Assembly (NCBI GenBank): GCA_016874875.1
Contig: VGTA01000206.1
Location: 1 to 6,343 of the forward strand
Reading direction: 5' to 3'
Source: Deltaproteobacteria bacterium
GTDB taxonomy: Bacteria; Myxococcota_A; Bradymonadia; UBA7976; VGTA01
DNA length: 6,343 nucleotides
In this document: positions 1 to 5,240 of the stretch, one piece after another
Position numbering within the stretch: position 1 is the stretch's first letter
Layout of the letters: each line of letters starts with the position of its first letter
Notes under the pieces: model-generated
Databases searched by the model: none
Told to the model about the DNA's origin: nothing
What the model saw: only the letters and a program-made list of their open reading frames with translations
Program-made: the position numbers and the translations under genes

Positions 1-722
<722 letters not shown>

Positions 723-723
723 C

Positions 724-2157
724 TCAGCCGATCAGGTCCGCGCGCGCCCCCCACCACCCCACAAAGTCCCCCATCGCCCGCGCCGCCATGCGGGCGCGCT
801 TCTCGTGCTTCTTCTCGCGGCGGTGGGCGCGGGGCATCGGGTCAAAGAAGCTCCAGTTGATGTTGCTCGGCGTGTAGTCGCTGTAGATGCCCTCGTGGCG
901 TAGGTGGCGGTAGAGGGCGCCGAAGGCGGTGGTGCCCCCCGGCAGGGGCAGCGCCGCGCCCTGGAGGTGGGCGAGCACGTGCCACGCCACCAGCAGCCCG
1001 CAGGCCGCGGACTCCACGTAGCCCTCTACCCCCGTGATCTGCCCAGCGAAATAGAGGTCGGGGCGGGCGGCGGCGCGGAGGTCAGGGGCGAGGACGGTGG
1101 GGGCGTGCAGGTAGGTGTTGCGGTGTATGCTCCCAAAGCGCAGGAACTCCGCGCGCTCGAGCCCCGGGAGCGCCCGAAAGACCCGCAGCTGCTCGGGGTA
1201 CTTGAGGCGCGTCTGGAAGCCCACCATGTTCCACGCCGTCCCCTCGCGGTTCTCCATGCGGAGCTGCGCCACGGCGTAGGGGCGCGCGCCGCTGGGGGGG
1301 GTGAGCCCCACGGGCTTGAGGGGGCCAAAGGCGAGCGTCTCGGGCCCGCGCTCCGCCATCACCTCCACGGGGAGGCAGCCCTCAAAGTAGCGCGCCTCCT
1401 CAAACTCGCGCGGCTTGACCTTCTCGCCGTCCACGAGCGCCTGCACAAAGGCGCGGTACTGCTCCTCGCTGAGGGGTACGTTGGCGTAGTCAGCGTCGCC
1501 CTTGTCGTAGCGGCTCTGGCGCCACACGATGTCCCAGTTGATGCTGTCGGCGTCGATGATGGGGGCGATGGCGTCATAGAAGTACAGACTCTCGCGCCCC
1601 GCGAAGCGCGCCACGTCGGCGGCGAGCGCCTCGTCGGTGAGGGGGCCCGTGCACACCACCACCGCGTCGTAGCCGAGCGCGGGGGGCGGGAGCGCCTCCA
1701 CCACCTCCTCGCGCACCTCGATTTGCGGGTGGGCGCGCGCGCGGCGCGTGAGCTCCGCCGAGAAGAGGTCGCGGTCCACGGCGAGGGCGGAGCCGGCGGG
1801 GACGGCGTGGAGGTCAGCCGCCGCCATCACGTGGCTACCCGCCGCGCGCATCTCCCACTTGAGGAGGCCGATGGCGTTGAGCGGGTCGTCGCTGCGGAGG
1901 CTGTTGCTGCACACGAGCTCAGCGAAATCGTCTCCGCTCTGCGCGGGGGTGCGCTTGCGCGGCTTCATCTCGAGGAGCGTGACCTGCACCCCGCGGTCGG
2001 CGAGCTGCAGCGCCACCTCGCACCCCGCGAGGCCCGCGCCCACCACCGCCACGCGGCGCGCGCGGAGCGCCTCGCGCGCGCTGAAGGGCGCCGGGCGCGG
2101 GGGGGCGGGGAGCGCGCTGGCTGGGTCAGCGGGGTCGGGGTGTTCTTCATCACTCAT
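724..2157 (-). CDS. trmFO: Methylenetetrahydrofolate--tRNA-(uracil-5-)-methyltransferase TrmFO
   Basis: This cytoplasmic flavoprotein makes 5-methyluridine at position 54 of the tRNA T-loop, using 5,10-methylenetetrahydrofolate as carbon donor and reduced FAD. The protein is 477 residues. An FAD-binding GAGLAG motif lies at 40-45, followed by the family signature FAELVCSNSLRSD at 78-90. Cys83 and Cys261 (in FEGCLPVEVM) match the two cysteines shown to matter in Bacillus subtilis TrmFO (C53 and C226). The segments YDKGDADY (217-224), FGPLKPVGL (277-285), NMVGFQTRLKYPEQ (310-323) and FAGQITGVEGYVESAACGL (370-388) are also typical. The ATG at 2157 has an AAGGA ribosome site 9 nt upstream. About 30 residues precede the FAD motif beyond what B. 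subtilis TrmFO has; they are Pro/Ala/Asp-rich and likely disordered. The C-terminus (SNINWSFFDP, then a basic stretch) fits proteobacterial forms. The paralogous 23S rRNA methylase RlmFO is a less likely alternative. Confidence 0.97.
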   Translation of the reverse strand: MSDEEHPDPADPASALPAPPRPAPFSAREALRARRVAVVGAGLAGCEVALQLADRGVQVTLLEMKPRKRTPAQSGDDFAELVCSNSLRSDDPLNAIGLLKWEMRAAGSHVMAAADLHAVPAGSALAVDRDLFSAELTRRARAHPQIEVREEVVEALPPPALGYDAVVVCTGPLTDEALAADVARFAGRESLYFYDAIAPIIDADSINWDIVWRQSRYDKGDADYANVPLSEEQYRAFVQALVDGEKVKPREFEEARYFEGCLPVEVMAERGPETLAFGPLKPVGLTPPSGARPYAVAQLRMENREGTAWNMVGFQTRLKYPEQLRVFRALPGLERAEFLRFGSIHRNTYLHAPTVLAPDLRAAARPDLYFAGQITGVEGYVESAACGLLVAWHVLAHLQGAALPLPGGTTAFGALYRHLRHEGIYSDYTPSNINWSFFDPMPRAHRREKKHEKRARMAARAMGDFVGWWGARADLIG

Positions 2158-2166
2158 CCAAGGAGG

Positions 2167-2171
2167 TCCTT
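2167..2171 (-). promoter_or_regulatory. Ribosome binding site of trmFO, in a near-palindrome
   Basis: On the minus strand AAGGA lies 9 nt before the ATG at 2157 and supports that start. It sits in AAGGACCTCCTT, where AAGG and CCTT can pair around a 4-base loop. The opposite strand reads AAGGAGGT, a full consensus ribosome site, but precedes no credible gene. Confidence 0.6.
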
Positions 2172-2231
2172 TTTCTTGAGTTGTTCTTTTATTGTTTATT
2201 TTTGAGCGGCGTTGAGGGGCTCGATTACGTC

Positions 2232-2260
2232 TTGATACAGACTCGCGCTCTTCTTATGAT
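2232..2260 (+). promoter_or_regulatory. Sigma70-type promoter for the surface-protein genes
   Basis: TTGATA (2232-2237) and TATGAT (2255-2260) each match the housekeeping consensus at five of six bases and are separated by exactly 17 bp, the ideal spacing. Transcription would start near 2267, giving a leader of about 200 nt before the lipoprotein start at 2469. The surroundings are AT-rich compared with the rest of the window, which makes a chance match less likely. Confidence 0.6.
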
Positions 2261-2323
2261 AGGAGACGCTGAAGAGGAAGCAGGAAAAAACGAGCCGCCG
2301 CGCGCGTCCCTCCCCGCTACGCG

Positions 2324-2383
2324 GGTCGCTCTAGAGGTCGCTCCACAGGTCACACCCCAGGTCACGTCCCAGGTCACGCCCCA
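2324..2383 (+). repeat. Five degenerate 12-bp direct repeats with a GGTCRC core
   Basis: The units are 2324-2335, 2336-2347, 2348-2359, 2360-2371 and 2372-2383. All begin GGTCGC or GGTCAC and continue with a C-rich half ending in A. The last three are closest to each other (GGTCACGYCCCA-like). They lie in the predicted leader downstream of the promoter. A 12-bp period keeps successive units on nearly the same face of the helix and suits iterated protein binding, but also fits plain tandem duplication. Confidence 0.7.
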
Positions 2384-2458
2384 GCCGCATTCACCGCCCG
2401 CGCGCCCGCTCCCCCTCTCCCCCCAGCGCTCACCCCCTCGACCACCCCCCTAATCTGC

Positions 2459-2462
2459 GGAG
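2459..2462 (+). promoter_or_regulatory. Ribosome binding site of the lipoprotein gene
   Basis: GGAG lies 6 nt before the ATG at 2469. It is the only purine-rich site in an otherwise C-rich stretch and decides this start, which also gives a well-formed lipoprotein signal peptide. Confidence 0.6.
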
Positions 2463-2468
2463 CGACTT

Positions 2469-3521
2469 ATGCATGCGAAGCGAGATTTCTTAGGAGCGCC
2501 CTCTACGTGGTGCCTCCTCACCGCGGCGCTGGCCCTCAGCGGCTGTCCCGACGTCACCACCCTAGACCTCATGGGCGGCGAGCTGGCGGGCGCGACGCCG
2601 GAGGGGGGCGCTGGGCCTGTGGGCAGCGCGGAGCCGCCGCCCATGGGCGGCACGCCCCCCATCGGGGGCAACGAGAGCGAGGCCAAGGGCTTTGGCGAGG
2701 ACTGCTTCCTCAACGCCGAGTGCGAGTCCCGCCTGTGTCTGCCCGACGCGCTCATCTGCACCATGGCGTGCGATGACCAAGAGAACATGTGCCCCACGGA
2801 CGAGTACGCCTGCCAGGTCATCCCCTCCTTTGGCTCCGTGTGCGTGCCGGTGGCCCCCACCGCCGCCCCCTGCGACCCCTGCACCAGCGACCTGCAGTGC
2901 CTTGAGGGGGAGTGCAGCGCCATCATCGACGAGAATCTGAGCGTGGTGGACCCCAACAGCAAGTTCTGCTTGCCCCCCTGCACCAACGACGACGCCTGCC
3001 CGAGCGGCTTCTACTGCCTTGAGGAGATCGGGCTGTGCATGCCGAGCGATGGCGTGTGCGAGGTGCGCGAGGAGAGCGACCGCGACGCCGACGGGGTGCC
3101 GGACGCGAGCGACAACTGCCCCGACGTCGCCAACCCCGCCCAGGACGACCTCGACGGCGACGGCGTCGGCGACGCCTGTGACCTCTGCGCCGAGGTGGCG
3201 GACGCCGACCAGGCCAACGCCGACGGCGACGGCTACGGCGACGCCTGTGACCTGTGCCCGGCGGCGGCGGGCAGCAACGCCGATGCCGACGAGGACGGCG
3301 TGGGCGACCTCTGCGACAACTGCCCCGCGGCCTCCAACCCCGATCAGGTGGACGTGTGCACGCCCCCGCCCGACGCCCTCCGCTTCGTCCTCGGCGGCAC
3401 CGCCGGCGTGGCGGGCGTGAGCGCCTCCGCCACGCACATCCTCCTCGGCGGCTCCTTCAGCACCCGCCCCGCCCTCCTCAACAGCGCGAGCTACCAGCTC
3501 CGCGCCTTCCCCTCTCGCTAA
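2469..3521 (+). CDS. Cys-rich surface lipoprotein with thrombospondin type 3 repeats
   Basis: The 350-residue protein begins with a lipoprotein signal peptide: basic start, hydrophobic core, lipobox LSGC with the lipidated Cys at 26. A Gly/Pro-rich linker follows (about 34-70). Residues 79-127 and 138-192 are two copies of one 8-Cys module sharing the spacing C-x5-C-x4-C-xn-C-x3-C-x5/6-C-x5/6-C-xn-C and ending C-x-P. Residues 204-297 are thrombospondin type 3 repeats (DRDADGVPDASDNCP, DGDGVGDACDLC, DGDGYGDACDLC, DEDGVGDLCDNCP), a family that binds calcium through its Asp residues and is disulfide-linked. The end (304-350, with LLGGSFS and SASYQLR) resembles short C-terminal Gly/Ser motifs of secreted proteins, without a firm family. 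The mature part has 26 Cys besides the lipidated one, an even number fitting full disulfide pairing outside the cytoplasm. It is the first gene after the promoter and 42 bp upstream of fibre protein 1, so probably co-transcribed. Its exact role is unknown. Confidence 0.9.
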   Translation: MHAKRDFLGAPSTWCLLTAALALSGCPDVTTLDLMGGELAGATPEGGAGPVGSAEPPPMGGTPPIGGNESEAKGFGEDCFLNAECESRLCLPDALICTMACDDQENMCPTDEYACQVIPSFGSVCVPVAPTAAPCDPCTSDLQCLEGECSAIIDENLSVVDPNSKFCLPPCTNDDACPSGFYCLEEIGLCMPSDGVCEVREESDRDADGVPDASDNCPDVANPAQDDLDGDGVGDACDLCAEVADADQANADGDGYGDACDLCPAAAGSNADADEDGVGDLCDNCPAASNPDQVDVCTPPPDALRFVLGGTAGVAGVSASATHILLGGSFSTRPALLNSASYQLRAFPSR

Positions 3522-3549
3522 ACGCCGCCCCCCGCGCGCCTGAGCCCCC

Positions 3550-3555
3550 AAGGAG
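3550..3555 (+). promoter_or_regulatory. Ribosome binding site of fibre-like protein 1
   Basis: AAGGAG is followed by 8 nt and then the ATG at 3564, a near-ideal site. It lies in the 42-bp gap after the lipoprotein gene, in which I see neither a terminator nor a promoter. This supports an operon. Confidence 0.8.
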
Positions 3556-3563
3556 TCTCCTCG

Positions 3564-4874
3564 ATGCGTGTCTTCCGCTCACTCTTGACCGCCAGCGCTG
3601 CCCTCGCGATGGGCGCCGCCCTCTCTCTCTCCCCAGCCGCCCTCTCCCTCTCCCCCGCCGCCGCGCAGGGCGTCTCTGAGTACACCCCCTACCAGGGCTT
3701 CCTCACCGACGCCGCCGGCGCCCCCCTCACGGGCGTGGTGAGCCTCACCTTCAAGCTCTATGAGGCCTCCGACTCGGCGGTGGCGCTGTGGGAGGAGACC
3801 ATCGCCGGCGTGGAGGTGGTCAACGGCGCCTTCTCGGTGCACCTCGGGCGCGTGACGCCCAACATGAAGAGCTATATGACCGACGGCCGCGCGCAGTACC
3901 TCGGCGTCGCCGTGGACGGCAACGCCGTCTCTCCCCGCCAGCGCCTCGGCACCCAGCCCTACGCGTTCCTCGCCTATAACGCCAGCCGCCTCAACGGCCA
4001 GCCCGCCGCCTTCTACGCCACCGTGCAGCAGCTCAACGAGCTCACGCTGAACGCGGGCGCGGGCCTCTCCGAGGCGCAGGTGAACGCGCTGATCGACCTC
4101 CGCGGCTACCTCAACCAGGCGGCGATCACCAACCTCGTCAACCAGCTCATCGACGCCCGCGGCTACCTCAACCAGGCGGCGATCACGGCGCTCGTCAACC
4201 AGCTCATCGACGCGCGCGGGTTCGTGACGGAGGCGCAGGTGAATGCGGCCATCTCCGCCGCGGTCAACACCATCAACGCCGCCATCGCAGCGCTCCAGCA
4301 GCAGGTGACCAACCTGCAGAACACGGTGAACGCTCAGGGGCAGCAGGTGACCAACCTCCAGAACACGGTGAACGCGCAGAACGCCAACATCACCAACCTG
4401 CAGAACCAGGTGAACACGCTGCAGCAGAGCCTCACGGCGCTCCAGGCGCAGGTGAACAACCTCAACGTCAACGGCACGCAGCCGGAGATCGTGGGCGTGA
4501 GCGGCACCGCAACGGGGGGCAAGATTCAGTTCGGCGGCCTCAACGGCATCCGCGGCGCCTCGGCGAGCTGCAACGCGACGGTCGCCGGCTCGCACGTCTG
4601 CACCCTCGACGAGGCCACCCGCGCCCTCGCCCTCGGTCGCGTGAACGCCGCCGTCTCGGGCGTGGAGACCTGGAGCCTCGGCTTTAACCCCAACAAGGGC
4701 GCCAACTGCCAGAACTTCCTCTACAACAGCGGCGACGTGGCCACGGGCACCACGATGACCATCAACCTCAACTACACGAGCAACGGCGGCGGCGGCGGCG
4801 CCAACGGCTACCTCGTGGACATGGCCACCAACCGCGCCTGCGCCACCGCGCTGCGCGTCCTCTGCTGTAAGTGA
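3564..4874 (+). CDS. Secreted fibre-like protein 1: YQG domain, coiled coil, Cys-rich C-terminal domain
   Basis: The 436-residue protein has a Sec signal peptide with likely cleavage after Ala34 (PAAA-QG). Residues 42-137 form a domain common in secreted bacterial proteins: YQGFLTD at the start, LTFKLYE, ALWEE, NGAFSVHLG, YLGVAV, and a closing SPRQRLGTQPYAFLA. Residues 164-230 carry a 19-residue helical repeat (LNQAAITxLVNQLIDARGY). Residues 234-303 are a clean heptad coiled coil, with Val/Ile at one core position and Leu or Gln at the other. The C-terminal domain (about 305-436) has six Cys (336, 346, 382, 426, 434, 435), a GSHVCTLDEA motif and ends in LCCK. It resembles the Cys-rich tip domains ending in ACC found on Myxococcota secreted proteins, from memory and without a search. 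The likely form is an oligomeric stalk bearing a disulfide-stabilised head outside the cell. It is 42 bp downstream of the lipoprotein gene and followed by a paralogue. The ligand is unknown. Confidence 0.88.
   Translation: MRVFRSLLTASAALAMGAALSLSPAALSLSPAAAQGVSEYTPYQGFLTDAAGAPLTGVVSLTFKLYEASDSAVALWEETIAGVEVVNGAFSVHLGRVTPNMKSYMTDGRAQYLGVAVDGNAVSPRQRLGTQPYAFLAYNASRLNGQPAAFYATVQQLNELTLNAGAGLSEAQVNALIDLRGYLNQAAITNLVNQLIDARGYLNQAAITALVNQLIDARGFVTEAQVNAAISAAVNTINAAIAALQQQVTNLQNTVNAQGQQVTNLQNTVNAQNANITNLQNQVNTLQQSLTALQAQVNNLNVNGTQPEIVGVSGTATGGKIQFGGLNGIRGASASCNATVAGSHVCTLDEATRALALGRVNAAVSGVETWSLGFNPNKGANCQNFLYNSGDVATGTTMTINLNYTSNGGGGGANGYLVDMATNRACATALRVLCCK
4110..4223 (+). repeat. Two 57-bp tandem repeats coding the LIDARG linker helices
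   Basis: Units 4110-4166 and 4167-4223 differ at only a few bases and encode nearly identical 19-residue segments (residues 183-201 and 202-220). A more diverged copy precedes them (about 4053-4109, with EAQVNALIDLRGY), and a partial one follows. This looks like recent duplication inside the stalk of fibre-like protein 1. Confidence 0.85.
4299..4382 (+). repeat. Two 42-bp tandem repeats coding two heptads of coiled coil each
   Basis: Units 4299-4340 and 4341-4382 encode QQVTNLQNTVNAQ followed by Gly or Asn (residues 246-259 and 260-273). Each unit is 14 residues, exactly two heptads, so duplication lengthens the coiled coil without breaking its register. Confidence 0.88.
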
Positions 4875-4919
4875 TGATCCTCTCAGGGGTGATCCTCTCA
4901 GGGGTGATCCTCTCAGGGG
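4875..4919 (+). repeat. Three perfect 15-bp repeats TGATCCTCTCAGGGG after the stop codon
   Basis: Three identical 15-bp units (4875-4889, 4890-4904, 4905-4919) start on the base after the TGA of fibre-like protein 1. Each begins with an in-frame TGA, so four stop codons lie in the same frame. A shortened CCCCTCT-like remnant follows. Perfect identity implies recent expansion or selection. No classical terminator is formed. Confidence 0.9.
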
Positions 4920-4954
4920 TGCCCCTCTAAGAGACATCCCAATCCGGGAGCGAC

Positions 4955-4970
4955 GCGCGCCGCGGCGCGC
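4955..4970. terminator. Perfect 16-bp GC palindrome, possible terminator or barrier
   Basis: GCGCGCCGCGGCGCGC reads the same on both strands and can form a 6-bp stem with a CGCG loop, 81 bp after the stop of fibre-like protein 1. No T-run follows, so a terminator role is only a guess. The sequence also contains the rare-cutter palindrome CCGCGG. Confidence 0.35.
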
Positions 4971-4993
4971 TGAGGCCCCTCTCCCCTGCCCCT

Positions 4994-5108
4994 CCCCCGC
5001 GGCTCCCCCCTGAGTCGCGCCCTCGGCCCCTGCGCCGAGACCTCGGGCGCCCCTCGCGGCGCCCCCCGCGGCTCTCCCCTGAGCCGCGCCCTCGGCCCCC
5101 GCGCCGAG
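4994..5108 (+). repeat. Duplicated 46-bp two-hairpin element with a third hairpin between
   Basis: Copy 1 (4994-5039) and copy 2 (5063-5108) match at 43 of 46 bases. Each forms an 8-bp stem (4998-5005 with 5012-5019; 5067-5074 with 5081-5088), then 2 nt, then a 6-bp stem CTCGGC/GCCGAG (5022-5027 with 5034-5039; 5091-5096 with 5103-5108). Of the three differences, two are in loops and one turns a G-T wobble of copy 1 into a G-C pair in copy 2, so pairing is kept. Between the copies GGGCGCC (5045-5051) pairs with GGCGCCC (5058-5064). It may be a REP-like element or a structured untranslated RNA. Confidence 0.7.
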
Positions 5109-5109
5109 C

Positions 5110-5145
5110 GCGCCTCTCCCCCGCCTTCCCGCGCGGGAGGGGCGC
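5110..5145 (+). other. Imperfect hairpin with an 11-bp stem
   Basis: GCGCCTCTCCC (5110-5120) pairs with GGGAGGGGCGC (5135-5145), with one G-T wobble and a 14-base loop. An alternative fold is the 12-bp palindrome TCCCGCGCGGGA at 5127-5138, so the two structures exclude each other. No T-run follows. Confidence 0.5.
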
Positions 5146-5180
5146 AGCGCCGGCGGGCGCGCGCCCTCTCAAGGCGCGTC

Positions 5181-5228
5181 CCCTCGCCCGCCCCCTCGAC
5201 CGCCCCCTCGCCCGCCCCCTCGCCCGCC
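5181..5228 (+). repeat. Four 12-bp tandem repeats CCCTCGCCCGCC
   Basis: Units 5181-5192, 5193-5204, 5205-5216 and 5217-5228 are identical except for one base in the second (CCCTCGACCGCC). They end 1 nt before the ribosome site of fibre-like protein 2, so they lie in its untranslated leader. Confidence 0.9.
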
Positions 5229-5229
5229 C

Positions 5230-5233
5230 GGAG
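5230..5233 (+). promoter_or_regulatory. Ribosome binding site of fibre-like protein 2
   Basis: GGAG lies 7 nt before the ATG at 5241 and fixes that start, which also yields a proper signal peptide. Confidence 0.7.
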
Positions 5234-5240
5234 ACTACAG

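Larger units (their letters stand above)
2158..2468. other. Divergent intergenic region between trmFO and the lipoprotein gene
   Basis: This 311-bp gap is the most AT-rich part of the window near trmFO (about 2170-2290). It then turns GC-rich with 12-bp repeats, and C-rich with little G just before the lipoprotein start. A good rightward promoter is visible at 2232-2260. I found no convincing leftward promoter for trmFO; TATCAT on the minus strand (2261-2256) is a fair -10 but lacks a matching -35. A small hairpin, CCCGC-TAC-GCGGG, lies at 2313-2325. An open frame at 2181-2453 exists but is not credible as a gene. Confidence 0.7.
4875..5240 (+). other. Structured 366-bp gap between the two fibre genes
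   Basis: No credible gene is present. In order it holds three 15-bp repeats, a 16-bp palindrome (4955-4970), a five-hairpin stretch built on a duplicated 46-bp element (4994-5108), a longer imperfect hairpin (5110-5145), another at 5160-5178 (CGCGCC and GGCGCG around a 7-base loop), four 12-bp repeats (5181-5228), and the next ribosome site. It is extremely GC-rich, so some pairing is expected by chance. I see no -10/-35 promoter; fibre-like protein 2 may be read from upstream, or from a promoter of another class. Confidence 0.7.

Noticed and set aside
904..2205. 433-residue open frame antisense to trmFO
   Set aside because: It is a shadow of a high-GC gene: rich in Ala, Arg, Gly and His with no motif, while the opposite strand encodes a full TrmFO.
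2232..2284. Leftward promoter for trmFO overlapping the rightward one
   Set aside because: TATCAT is a fair -10 on the minus strand, but no spacing from 16 to 18 bp gives a -35 with more than about two matching bases.
2181..2453. Small open frame in the divergent gap, preceded by a perfect AAGGAGGT on the plus strand
   Set aside because: It needs a TTG start, its first part overlaps the predicted promoter so it would not be transcribed whole, and the rest is repeat and C-rich low complexity. The AAGGAGGT is explained as the reverse side of the trmFO ribosome-site near-palindrome.
2562..3551. 329-residue open frame antisense to the lipoprotein gene
   Set aside because: It is composed of Val/Gly/Ala runs that mirror the Asp/Gly codons of the TSP3 repeats. 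The sense strand has a lipobox, ordered Cys modules and a ribosome site.
3579..4937. 452-residue open frame antisense to fibre protein 1
   Set aside because: It is repetitive Val/Asp/Arg sequence produced by the complementary strand of the repeats. There is no ribosome site, and the sense strand has a signal peptide and known domain motifs.
4875..5228. CRISPR-like array
   Set aside because: The repeats are contiguous or irregular, with no unique spacers of equal length, and no cas gene is nearby.
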